Positions 48,001-58,620 of a stretch of DNA of 64,000 nt are shown one piece after another; within the stretch, counting starts at the first letter, position 1, and every line of letters begins with the position of its first letter. The DNA is from Eopsaltria australis (taxonomy: Eukaryota; Chordata; Aves; Passeriformes; Petroicidae), in contig JAVTVJ010000040.1 of assembly GCA_034509425.1 (NCBI GenBank), forward strand, positions 6,559,001 through 6,623,000. The letters are read 5' to 3'. The notes beneath the pieces are model-generated. The model ran no database searches. It was given only the letters and a program-made list of their open reading frames with translations, and was not told the origin of the DNA. The position numbers and the translations under genes are program-made.

Positions 48001-48633
48001 AGACCTGGCTGAATGGCAGATGCCAGAGGGTTGTGATCAGTGGCACAGTTGGAGAACTGTCACTAGTGGTGATGCCCAGAGCTCAATACTGGGCCCAGTA
48101 TCTAACTTGTGCATCAAAGACTTGGGTGAAAAGGACAGATGCCTCCTCGGTAAGTTCACTGATGACACAAAGCTGGGAGGAGTGGTCAATCCCCTGGGGT
48201 GCTGTGCAGCCCTTGGAAAGGACCCCAGCAGGCTGGAGAATTGGACAGAGAACAACAATCTGAAATTCAACAAAGGGAAATCCAGGGTCCTGCACCTGGG
48301 GAGGAATTATTCCATGCACCAGTACAGGCTTGGGGCTGACCTGCTGGGAAGTGGGTCTGTGGAGGACCTGGGGATCTTGGTGGACAACAAGCTGTCCATG
48401 AGCCAGCAGTGTGTCCTTGTGGCCAAGAAGGCCAATGGTGTCCTAGAGTGCTTTAGGAAGAGCATTACCAGAAGGTCAAGACAGGTGATTCTGCCTCTCC
48501 ACTCAGCCCTTGTGAAGCTGCATCTGGAAAGTTATGTCCAGTTCTGAGCTCCTCAGGACACAAGAGACATGGAGGTACTGCAGTGAGTCTAGTGGAGGGT
48601 AACAAAGGTGACTCAGGGACTGGAGCATCTCCG
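48001..48633 (+). mobile_element. CR1 LINE, RT palm-to-thumb part, copy A
   Basis: A frame from 48020 to 48547 (175 residues) matches the C-terminal half of the CR1 ORF2 reverse transcriptase. It has LGPV at residues 24-27, FTDDT at 46-50 with both catalytic aspartates present, RVLHLGR, MHQYRLGADLL, LSMSQQCVLVAKKANG and the close [10 protein letters not shown]. The frame ends at 48547, but recognisable CR1 sequence continues to the GGAGCATCTCC block. The copy has neither a 5' end nor its own 3' tail and stops abruptly where copy B begins. It belongs to the subfamily reading CRVLHLGRNN. Confidence 0.93.
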
Positions 48634-49397
48634 TTACAAGGAGTATTGGCTGATGTAGTTACCAAGCCACTCTCCATGATATTTGAAAAGTCATGGCAGT
48701 CAAGTGAAGTCCCAGGTGACTGGAACAGGGGAAACATTGCGCTCGTCTTTAAAAAGAGTGACCCTGGGAGCTACTGTTCTTTCAGCCTCTCCTCTGTGCC
48801 TGGGAAGACCATGGAACAGATCCTCCTAGAAGCCAAGGCACATGGAGGACAGGGAAGTGAATTTGAGACTGTCAGCATGGCTTCAGGTAGGGCAAATCCT
48901 GCCTGACCAACCCAGTGGCCTTCTGTGATGGAGTGACTGCATCAGTGGATAAGGGAAGTTTTACAGACATCATTTATCTGGACTTCTGTAAAGCCTCTGA
49001 CATGGTCCTCAACAACATCCTTCTGTCTAAAGAGGAGAGAGACGGATTTATGAATGAATTGTTAGATAAGAAGGTGGTTGGATGGTCACATCCAAAGGGT
49101 AGTGGTCAATGACTCAGAGTCCCAATGGATATCAGTGATGAGTAATATCCCTCCAGGGTCCATATTGGGACCAGTGTTATTTATCTTCATTAATTACAGA
49201 GATGAAGGGATCGAGTGCAGCCTCACAAATTTGGTGATGGCACCAAGCTGAGTGGTGTGGTTGACACAGCTGATGAGGAGTGGCCCCATGGGAATGTCAT
49301 GGAGTTTAACATGACCAAGTGTAAGGTGCTGCACCTGGGTCAGGGCAAGCCCTGGTATCAACACAGGCTGGGAGATGAACAGAGGATAGAAGCACAT
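48634..49397 (+). mobile_element. CR1 LINE, RT N-terminal-to-palm part, copy B
   Basis: It starts with RT N-terminal sequence ([17 protein letters not shown]; frame 48583-48906) and continues in a frame at 48915-49112 with motif A as YLDFCKASD. It reaches the LGPVLFIF and DEGIECSL region near 49170-49230. The catalytic box is broken: small deletions shift the frame and the second Asp codon is changed. The copy then runs to CKVLHLGQGKPWYQHRLGDE and stops near 49397 without a 3' UTR. The CKVLHLG wording places it in a different subfamily from copy A. Several frameshifts make it a dead relic. Confidence 0.9.
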
Positions 49398-50140
49398 GAG
49401 GGACATGTTTATAATTACTGTACAACAAAGAAAGGAGTCTTCACTTGAATGACCTTCTATTTGACATTTTCTCCACAGATGAGTTTCTGTCCTCGGACTA
49501 CCTCCATGATCCTTCTGAATTTTTCTACATTATGGAAATTAGGCACTCCTCTGCTGGTTAGATACTGAAATGGAAGTAGCTCTCTGTAATAGGTCCTCTA
49601 ATTTATTACAGCACTTTTGCAAATTACGTTCTGCATAAACTATTTGTTATAAAATCTGAGAATGTGCCTGTAGTGGTATTTTAATGGGGGACTTGTATCT
49701 GATTTGGAAATTTTGAAGGTGTGTAACTATGAGTCTAAGAACCACAAATTAGAAATTGGTAGGTTTCTATAAGAAAAAAGCATATTAAGAGAGGCTATTC
49801 CAAATATAGAGGATAAATAGTAATGAATAACATTAAAGTTAAATTTTACTATTTTTTTCCGTCCACTAAGTGTGTATTTACATAATTATAAAAACTAATG
49901 TTAAAAAAAATAAAGTGCTGAGCACTGGTATCATAAATATAAAGCACATTTAAAGGTGAATGGAATATAAGTAATGCAGTTGACTTTTACAAGACTCTTT
50001 TAAAAGTGGTTCCAAAGACATGCCATCTAGGACAGTCAGCCAGGGCAGCAGAATATATACGTTTAAGAAAGTTGGAGACAACACTCAAGCTGCACAATGT
50101 TGCCTTTGATATGTATTATAGATGTGATATTGCTGTTCTT
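49398..50140. other. Unique DNA, no gene seen
   Basis: An acceptor-like TTTGACATTTTCTCCACAG ends at about 49479, and an open frame follows in one phase (peptide DEFLSSDYLHDPSEFFYIME). However it meets a stop after about 26 codons and has no clear donor, so it is not called as an exon. The rest is AT-rich and featureless. Confidence 0.5.
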
Positions 50141-50440
50141 GAAAAGGAGGCAAGGTTGAAGGCATAAGTTCTAAGGACAAGCTGAACATCTAAATCTATG
50201 AAGTCTAGAAAGAAAAATCACTTAAGAGGTGATTTAATTGAACTATTTAAAATTTTAAGTGGAACAGATAATGTCAACATGAGCTGCTATTTTCAGACCA
50301 GCACAAGAAGCTAGGACAAGGGGAACATAAATGGAAATTAAAGGAGAACAAATTCAGAACAGATATAAATACTCATCCATGATGAGAATAATAAACATGC
50401 AAAAATTTGGCATGGCCAGCAAGGATTTGAAGCAAAAAGA
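50141..50440 (+). mobile_element. Ancient CR1/L3-type LINE fragment
   Basis: Blocks match the old CR1/L3 post-RT region: CTTAAGAGGTGATTTAATTG, AACTATTTAAAATTTTAAG, then AGGACAAGGGGAACATAAAT, GGAAATTAAAGGAGAACAAA and ATTCAGAACAGATATAAATA. The same order (AGAGGTGATTTAAT, GGGGACATAAATGG, ACAGATATAAG) is known from old amniote copies. It is strongly diverged, in plus orientation, with approximate ends. No 3' tail was identified. Confidence 0.65.
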
Positions 50441-51558
50441 TCGGTGTTTTTCTGATGGGATGTGCAGTGTCAGTTCTTCAGTCAAGTAGTAGAGGCATGT
50501 GCTGGTAAATAAAATCACTCTGCTCTTCTTCTTTCCATCTCATTAGAATTAAATCCAACTTAAAACTAGTTTTAGAGTTCACAGGTCTTTCATTGCTCTT
50601 ATTTACATCAAAATAATTTTTAGGGGTGAGACTTAGGAGGTTGCAAACTTGCTGAAAGCTAAAAACAAACTTCATCCAGAGAATGGCATGGAACATATTA
50701 TTTTTCATTCAGTTCTTTAAATTCTACCTTGAATCTTTGTTATGCTTTTCCCAGAAAGCACTTTGGAGCCAAATCAAGCAAAACTATGTGTAGATCTCTA
50801 CAATAAGCAGCATGTGTTTCTTTAGGACAGAGATTTTTTTTCTCTTGAGTAACTATAAAAGTGAATGCATTTCATACATTGCACATTTTTTAAGAGAAGG
50901 TATTAAAGACTTCTCTGATAAGCAAAGATTTCAAGGGAATGTTGTGTATGTGTGTATTCAATGCTGGAAAAAAGTCTCAAGGAAGCCATTAATAGTCTTA
51001 ATCAGAATAAATTATGTCCAATCACATGGCAATACACATCATAAGAAACAAGAAAACTGTGTGCATGAGACTTGCCATGAGATTCTATTTGACAATATAA
51101 AATATGTGGTGATATATTCCATGTGTTACTGTTTATCCAAAAGACTGGTAGCAAGCAAGAAAAGATTTTTACATCCATGCTATTAAATATTAGCAGGAAT
51201 CTGGGATTTTCACTGAGGTGAGCACTGAACAACAGAGGAGTGCTAAGCTATAACTTAGACATAGAGGGGTCAGTTGGAGAAATAAGTTATTCAGAGTGCA
51301 AGCAAGATGAATATAAGCAGTTGGACTAAGATTAGTGCATAAAGACAGACTAAATTAGAGGCTATTGCTTGAGCTTTTAAAAGGCATGGCCATAAAATGA
51401 AAAAATCTGCTGTCCACACCACACTTAAAAGGAAATCAGAGTTGTCTGAGTGGAAAAGACAGAAGCACTTGAGTTAGGAATCTGAAGAACTACCCAAACT
51501 GATGTAAGTAATTATGAACTACAGCATTTATTGGTAAAGGTGGTATCACTCGTTCCGT
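50441..51558. other. Unique AT-rich DNA, no gene seen
   Basis: A 124-codon frame at 50812-51186 is the longest feature but has no recognisable domain and AT-driven composition. No transposon was recognised. Confidence 0.5.
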
Positions 51559-51574
51559 CCCCCCCCCCCCCCCC
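51559..51574. repeat. C16 homopolymer
   Basis: Sixteen consecutive cytosines on the plus strand, flanked by CGTTCCGT and AATTATT. The G-rich complement could form a G-quadruplex or similar structure. Long C runs are also sequencing-error prone, so the exact length is uncertain. Confidence 0.9.
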
Positions 51575-52283
51575 AATTATTTTAGTTTAATAAATTTGTT
51601 GTGTTTCTATCTATGTGAATAATTAATTAGTGGAGTGAATACTGTCTTCCTTCCTGTTCAGAGATGAGGCAAGCAGTTTTTCTGGAACCTGTGTGTAAAG
51701 CTTACTTTGTGGGGGCAGGCAGCCTGCTAAGCAGCAGCAAAAGCTGAATTGCTGCTATTATAAATATTCTTCTGTCAAAATTCCCAAATAAATAGCTGCA
51801 GTATAACAATTTTAAAGGTGAGACTACTGATCCGTCTTTTAGGACAGATGACTTCACAGAACTCCTGTAAAAAACCCCTCCAAACCTCAGTAACTATCAG
51901 GCATTATACATCAAGGGCAGTCATTATTAATTTTAAATTTGTTTAGAAATGGTAATGTACACTTAGGGTATCAAAACAGCCTTAAGTGTGCCTTTTGATA
52001 ATGTTACACAATAATCAGGAAGTCAAGCTTAATGGAAGCAATTTCATGCTTGCAGTTTCAGATTAAAGTGTTTCTGCATTCCTCTCTGTCCCCCAAACCT
52101 GGAAAGTCTTCTGTGCAATGCCACTGCCTGACAGCGTTAAAACTGTTTTGTTTGCTTCCATCACGTATATATCTCAACAACTGGAGATCAATTCTTTAAT
52201 CTTGCTTATTCATTTCGTGGACTTAAAATATTTGCACTGAAGATTGGAATGGGGTAAAAGAAAATGTCATCAAACTTGCATGT
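51575..52283. other. Unique DNA, no gene seen
   Basis: AT-rich noncoding DNA without recognisable repeats or coding frames. Confidence 0.55.
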
Positions 52284-52352
52284 CCACACAAACACACACA
52301 CACACATACACACACAGACACACATACACACACAGACACACATACACACAGA
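52284..52352. repeat. CA-rich minisatellite, about 18-base unit
   Basis: The array is organised as a higher-order repeat of CACACATACACACACAGA-type units rather than a plain (CA)n, with regularly spaced TACA and GACA variants. It is about 70 bases long and likely to be polymorphic. Confidence 0.9.
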
Positions 52353-52959
52353 GTCCCAACTTCATCTCCCTTTGGCAACTGGGGATTGTTCCAGACCTGT
52401 TTGCCCCAAATCACCAAAGATTTAAGGAAGGAGGTCAGTCATCCAATGTATCTGCAAGAAAAGCAGTGAGGGTCGAGGCAGTGACCCAGGAACAGGAGGG
52501 AGCCTTACAGTCCCTGCCGTGATGCAGCTGCAATGGTCCACCTCATTCCCTCCCACCTCAGAATGCACTACATCATTTATTTATTTATTTCACAGCCAGT
52601 AGTGGAGCTGTATCACAATGTAACAGCTCAGTAAGAGTTTAGACCAGACCCGTATTGCTCATAGTAATTAAACAGATTTACTTGTAAATTCTCAATAAAT
52701 TAATTCAGTACTTAGGGAGTAAGTGCTATAATATTAGGAAAGAGATCATGTTGTTTTTTTCCCTTTAATTCATAACCAAGAGGTTGAAGTAATAGCTGTA
52801 AGGGTTTCTTTTCTCTTTAGCTAAGTCAGTAATTCTAGTTCATGCAGGGGGTATTCATTAAAGAGACTGAACTTTGTGTTTGCCCTCCTTCACTAACATT
52901 TATATTTTCTTCAAATAACACAAAGCAACTGGTTGATAAGGGAATGTTTCAGTCATTTT
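52353..52959. other. Unique DNA, no gene seen
   Basis: It contains a short (ATTT)n patch at about 52575-52590. No gene or transposon was recognised. Confidence 0.55.
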
Positions 52960-53960
52960 CAATTAGTTGTAAAGTATTTTTTTACAGTAGTCTGGTTTCT
53001 GGTTAACTGACCAACAGAACAATGATGGCTATTTTATACAGCAGAGACAGTGCTGACAGGGGGTATAATGAGAGAAACTGTCTCAGATTTTCTTATTAAC
53101 AACTGTAGCCAAAGCCCCTGTTGGCCTCGCTAAATGGGTAATAGCATATTACTCTCTTGGTGGAGGCCTCTAGGAGATTACAGACAAAGTTGGTTAATTA
53201 GTGGGATCTGAAGTGTTACTTCAAATGCTGTCCCAGCTCTGCAGTTTTCCTACAGTTTCTAATTATTTGCCTTTGAATAAGAATACAGGACTAGATTTCC
53301 CAACCTGATTATTTCATAAAATCTGAATGGATAATCAAGCACTACTTATTTAAATCAAAATATGGTCAAATTGAACTTAACCACAGATGTATGAATACGG
53401 CAGATTTGGTATTGATATTGATTTTCCAGTAAATCATCTTAAGTTCAAATGATCAAAAATCAAGACAGGTCAACATCAAAGAAACAGGAATATTGGCATG
53501 AAAGCAAGCTCTCTTGATTGGTACAAATTAAAAGATCATTTATTAGTGATTATGCTGTATAATACTGCCAGTGCCAAATGAATGCAATTAAGATGAAATG
53601 GGCCCCTGCAGCTACAGGGGTTAATAAAGACTGAATTCCTAATGATTTTTCCATTAATTATGAAGATGTCCACAAAACAGCTTTAACAAAGCTGTGACCA
53701 CCTCCGACAAATCTTTGTAATCTGTATAAAATGCCTCCCTTAATTGACATGTTGTTGGGATAATGTAAAGATTTAACAGCTCCGAAATCATTACTCGCCA
53801 AAGAAGGGTACTCTCTGAAGAATGTGAAACTTGGGGTTTGTAGGAAGTGCAGTGGTTATAAATGTTTTGAATGGCTTGAAAATTCCATGTTGTTTCAAAT
53901 CTTAAATGACATACATCCTTACTAGAAACATTGCTGCTCTCTGCCTGCAATGAATGAACA
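52960..53960. promoter_or_regulatory. Possible conserved noncoding block
   Basis: About 1 kb of non-repetitive AT-rich DNA dense in homeodomain-like TTAATTA/ATTAAT words and short hairpins. These include CCCCTG...CAGGGG at 53603-53620 next to TTAATAAAG. Scattered CpGs (53129, 53399, 53706, 53783, 53797) are kept in a CpG-poor context. There is no coding frame longer than about 98 codons and no transposon. The texture resembles deeply conserved developmental enhancers. This remains an inference without an alignment. Confidence 0.35.
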
Positions 53961-54146
53961 TTTACCTCCTCTGAGTGCTTGTACTTTTCATAGGTTAGGG
54001 AGGCGGAGTGTTAACTAGGAGAAAAAACTGCCAGGGGACTAGACTGGCTGCCTCTACAGACTCTACTATTATGAGGACAAATTTTGTCTTTTAGGACCAA
54101 AATTTGGCCCTAAAACATGGGAGATAAAGAAGAAAAAATGTCTTAC
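53961..54146. other. Noncoding DNA between enhancer-like block and exon candidate
   Basis: A good acceptor/donor pair on the minus strand (TTTTTTCTCCTAG near 54020 and GAGGAG|GTAAAT near 53967) encloses a short segment that has stops in all frames. It could be part of a noncoding exon or mean nothing. Confidence 0.4.
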
Positions 54147-54259
54147 CTTTGAAAGCTTCTCGCCTACACACGCCTGCTTCTCAGGTCTCTTACTCTGGGG
54201 TCGCCTTGGGCTGGTGTGTGCATGGCTGGGTCTTTCCAAAGCAAAGGAGTCTGACCTTT
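54147..54259 (-). other. Best candidate coding exon, unidentified
   Basis: On the minus strand a strong pyrimidine tract GCTTTACCCTTCCTACAG precedes 113 bases, followed by a near-consensus donor TCAAAG|GTAAGA. One frame is fully open: 37 codons after two carried-in bases, ending in phase 0. It is basic and Ser/Pro-rich (peptide parts DSFALERPSHAHTSP and RRPQSKRPEKQACVGEKLSK). The same frame stays open for 82 codons in the genome (54072-54317) without a methionine. The segment keeps several CpGs, unlike its surroundings. The peptide looks like a disordered region of a cytoskeletal or signalling protein, but I do not recognise the gene. A chance frame is the main alternative. Confidence 0.4.
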
Positions 54260-57200
54260 CTGTAGGAAGGGTAAAGCCAGATGGTGCCTTTCTCTCCCTT
54301 TTTTGTTGCTTATCAACTTAGATCCTCCTCTGATTGCTGCTGAAAGCAGGCTTGCCAGTCTTTTGGCCATTTCTTGCTTATTCATGGGATTTCCTCAGGT
54401 TTTGTAACTGTTTTTTTCATCAGTATCATCATTACCTCTCATCTGTCAGTTAACAAGGAAAAAACCCCTAAAGATCTAAAAATGAGGAGGTTGCTTGGAT
54501 GCTCGATTAGGCACCTGTTGCCTCTCAGCATTAAGTTAATTTCCCTGCTAATTATGCATGTTTTCTGTACCCTCTGTCTCTTGGTTTTCTGTTTTCAAGA
54601 TTACATCAGTTTGAAAGTGGGTTTTAAAGCAATTGGAACTGCATGAAGGGAACACCAGAATATTTGCAGTTGGGCATTCTCAGGCAAAAGGTGATTTAGA
54701 CTTTGCTTTAGACATACAGAAATTTAAGTCACCAAAAACTGAATGCTTTGAAGATATCATCAAACTGAACGCTTTATATGAAAGGTGGCTAAATGGTTGT
54801 GTCTGCTCCCAACAGGAAGAAGTTCTGTCACTGCAGTGTGCAGAACTGTGTTATGGAAGCAATCACCTAAAATGGAATATTGGGAAGGTAAAATGATCCC
54901 AGGGCGAACAGAAAAAATAGCAGGGTGAGATGTGAAATATTCAATGAAGAAAGCCAAAGACTTAATGTTGACAGGAGTATTGGAAACTGAGAATCTGGGA
55001 ACACTGACTGCAGCTGCTCACAGTTTCCTCTGTGCCTTGGAGTCCAGGTGCAAAGATAGAAAGACTGACCACTTTCGTTGAATATCCATTTCTCCATGTG
55101 CTTTTGGCTCATTATTGTACCTCTGGTATTGTTATACCACTAAAATGTGCTCCTACTTACTTGCACATCCTTGTTTCCTAAATCTTGCTGATTTGAATAT
55201 GCACTAACTGTTCTTATTTTACTTTTTTTTAGTATGGAACAGCCACTGTTCTTTTCTCAAATACTTTTTCCCCCTAGCCTTCAGGTTAGTCCAATTTTCT
55301 CAACTGTTTTGGTGATCCTGTGGTTTTTCCATTTTAAGAACTATATTTCCTCACAGTTCCTGATATCAGTTCAGCTTTTTGATTTCTCTGAATTCTCTCT
55401 AGCTCAAGTGTCATATCTCATCTAAATCCCTAATCTTCACTAATTGGACTAATGATCACTAATTATATGCACTGTGCAAGTACATTGGAATTTCCTTGAC
55501 ATGAGTTGCGGGGATATATTTTGATAAAAAACAGACTGTGTGTTGCATGTGTAAAAGTTACAAGTGAATATCACTGGTTTCATCCTACAGGGTATCCTTA
55601 CAAGAGCTAGTACTAAACAAAAAACAAACAACTCTGATATAAATAATCTATTTAAGTGTGAAATTGGATTTTCAACATAAAGATCAAATTCATTGACTTC
55701 AGCGATGTTACATGAGGGATGAATTGGCCTTTTAGTCATTTTATTGCATCTGCAAACTCATACCTCACGCCTTATCTTTGTCTGATCTGCTATCAAATAC
55801 TTATTCATACAGCAAATAACTTATTTGACTCTTTAGCAAAAAGGCACCAAATTCAAATGATATTCGCTACACCAATAAATACGAAAAGGCTGCCAAATAT
55901 GCGTACATAAAACCCCATAATCTTACTTAGATTTCCAGCTAAACAGGAGATGCTAGGAAAAATATTATAGAGGAACTGCATCTGATTTTGATCTCTGTGG
56001 TATAAATCAGAAATAGCTCTTTGGTAGTCAATAAAATTACACTGGTAAATCAGAGTAAGTGTTCATTTTTCTTTTTAAAAATGTTTCAACACCATTGCAT
56101 CAACAAACATCTTAGAAGTAGCAGAATATTCAGATTTCATTATGATACTTTTCCTATAAAATTACAAGATAGAATTTTCCCTGCACTAATTTAATTCTTG
56201 GTTATTATAGCCACTGATTTTTTAGAACACAGTGGGGTGCAGTTTTGCATAGGTGAATCACTAGAGAGCAAAAATTTTGGAGAAGAACAATCTTGCTATT
56301 AAACAACCTGTAATTTTGTGTGTAGTTGCATATATATGTTAACTTCAGTAATATTTATTTATTTATAATTTTTTACAAAATTTACACACCTCACACTTGC
56401 ATTTGTTGCAGGATTAAATTTGTGGTGATTTTCATCTCCTTGGTAGTTTTTCAGCATTTTGCTAAGATTTATAAATAGTTGTGAATTATGTAAGGAAATG
56501 CTATTTGTTGATGATAAAATAAAAACACTGAGGAGAGAAATTATGACGTGACCTTTAGCATGTGTGTTCATAGTTGTGCACGTTTCAGTCATACAAATCA
56601 AAAGTAGGTGTGAGTACCTGGCACTGCACTTAAAATACAGCTGTAAACCATTCTGTAAACTATTGAAGGGTGTTGGAGTGGTGAAAACGAGGATCTGCAG
56701 CTGAATGAAGCTTCCAGTTTCTGTAGTTCAATGGCAGCTTTTTGTTTCTACCTACTCCACCTACTGTGACTATATATTTTAATGTATTTTATATCCATAG
56801 ATATTATTAATCATCAGTTCTGCTTTATCTAGTTCCAGGTGATCAATAATCTGTGATACAGCAGCTTCTACACAGAGAAACAACCAGCCCTAATTGCCTT
56901 AGAAAGATCTTACAGATTCACTTCCTCACATCCTCCTTTCCTAAATAAACTTAAGAACTAAAAATCAATATCAGCATAACGCAGACTTAAGGATGCTTTG
57001 AAATATCCTAGTAACCAAGCTGAAAGTGGATTTCAAGTAGCACCCGCAATGCCTACTGTCATTATGTAGACCTAAAAATACCCTCATAGACACATAAAAT
57101 AATGCCAGAGGTTGGTATTATTTCTGGCTCTGCTGCATCTTGAGGCATGGTCAGTCCAGATTTGCTAGGTATCTTCTGTCTGAGACCTAACCAAAAAATA

Positions 57201-58404
57201 TGGTTGCATTAATGTCCATTACTTCTTTGCCTGCTGGGTTTTGGGGTTGTCATGAACAGATCTTCTGGCTTGCCTCTTGTTTGTTACCACTGTTGCCATT
57301 CTTGATATGCTTAGAGCAATATTTGAATTACAAGAGTTTTCGCTTCTCATGTTTATTTATATATAAAATGTCTTATAGCATCTCTTCATGAGAGCTCTGT
57401 TACCTTTCTATTGAACAAAATTTGAGCAGGTGACAACCCCTGCTTCCATTGCTACAACTTTGCCATTTCCTAGTGCCTTATAGCATGGCTATCCAGTTTT
57501 CTTCTTCTGACAGTGTGTTTCTGTATCTGTAATGTGCTAGGTAAAGGGTATGAGGGCAAAATTTATTCCTCTATTTACATACTTCCATGCAAATTGCTTA
57601 AATATATGTATACTAGGTCAGGTAGATCATGTTTAGCAAAACAGAGCTGCTACAGCACCTGCTTAGCAGATATATCTTCCAGTCAGGATGCCTGAGTGAA
57701 GAGGGAACAAATATGGGATGATATATACTATTAAGTAACCTTTTAACAACAAATTTATCCAGCAGACATGGGAAACAAATCTGAACTGTGAGATCTACTT
57801 TTCTAAGCATTCCCATTTGCTGTGGGACTATCCCAGTTCTTTCCAAGTCTTTAATATCTTTGCCTTTTCAAAAGGAGCAAGTTTCTCATAATCTTTGCCA
57901 TTGGTTTGATGAACTGAATGCAAATTTCTTGATCAGAGAAACAGAGAAATATATGTGGAGCAGGAGCCACTGCTCAGGATTTCCTGCCTTTTTAAACTCT
58001 CACTTAGAAAACTGTTTTCCATTACAAGTCCCTTTATTTATTATGGTTTACCTCTGCATGACCTTAATCTTGCACAGTACGCAGAAGGAAGTGAAAGCAC
58101 AGTACCATCTATTACCACTAAGAATAGGTACAATGTATAATCTCTATTATGAAGGTCATAAAGGTCAACTCTCTTTAGTTTTGGTTCCCTCGAGGATTTT
58201 CACACCTCTGAAACAGTAGCAAAGAGTGGCTGAGTGCAGAGTGCAGAGCTGCTATGGAAAGAGTGCAGGGCCTAGAGAAAACCAGACAGTGAGGAGATTA
58301 CTAAGGTCCCTGTTTCCTGATGCCAGGCAGAATAAATGGTGGGGCTGCACTCTTGGTAAGAGGCAGGAGTTACCTTCTTCTGCTCTCCTTTTCCTTTTTA
58401 TCAC
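54260..58404. other. Unique AT-rich DNA, no gene seen
   Basis: The longest frame (143 codons, 57788-58219, plus) has no recognisable domain and runs to the edge of the next CR1. No transposon was recognised in this 4.1 kb. Confidence 0.5.
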
Positions 58405-58620
58405 AGCCTGTGGTGAGAGGACAAGATGTAATGGTTTTAAACTGAAAGAGGGCAGGTTTAGATTAGCCATAAGGACAATATTTTTATACAATGAGGGTTG
58501 TGAGACACTGACACAGGTTGTCCAAAAAGTTTTGGATGCTCCATCCTTGGAGATGTTCAAGGCGAGGTTGGATGGGACTTTGAGCAGCCTGGAAGAGTGA
58601 AGGAATTTCCCAGCAGGGCA
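58405..58620 (+). mobile_element. CR1 LINE, 3' UTR fragment, eroded tail
   Basis: Blocks present: GCCTGTGGTGAGAGGACAAG, AATGGTTTTAAACTGAAAG, GGGCAGGTTTAGATTAGCC, GTGAGACACTGACACAGGTT, CATCCTTGGAGATGTTCAAG, GGCGAGGTTGGATGGGAC. The expected terminal AACTAGATGATC and ATTCTATG sections are not recognisable, and the copy fades out near 58620. The minus-strand frame of 126 codons here is only its antisense. Plus orientation. Confidence 0.9.

Noticed and set aside
49480..49560. Acceptor followed by an acidic, protein-like 26-residue frame
   Set aside because: It ends at a stop without a donor or poly(A) signal nearby, so it would have to be a terminal exon, for which there is no other evidence.
50812..51186. 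124-codon plus-strand frame
   Set aside because: AT-driven amino-acid content (many I, K, N, Y, F), no domain, and no supporting signals.
53967..54020. Strong minus-strand acceptor/donor pair
   Set aside because: All three frames contain stops, so it is not a coding exon. A noncoding exon is possible but unsupported.
57788..58219. 143-codon plus-strand frame
   Set aside because: No recognisable domain, no splice or promoter context. Frames of this length are expected by chance in 64 kb of six-frame translation. A protein search would settle it.
58226..58404. Upstream extension of the 58.4 kb CR1
   Set aside because: The sequence before 58405 does not follow the CR1 post-RT region, so the element was started at 58405.
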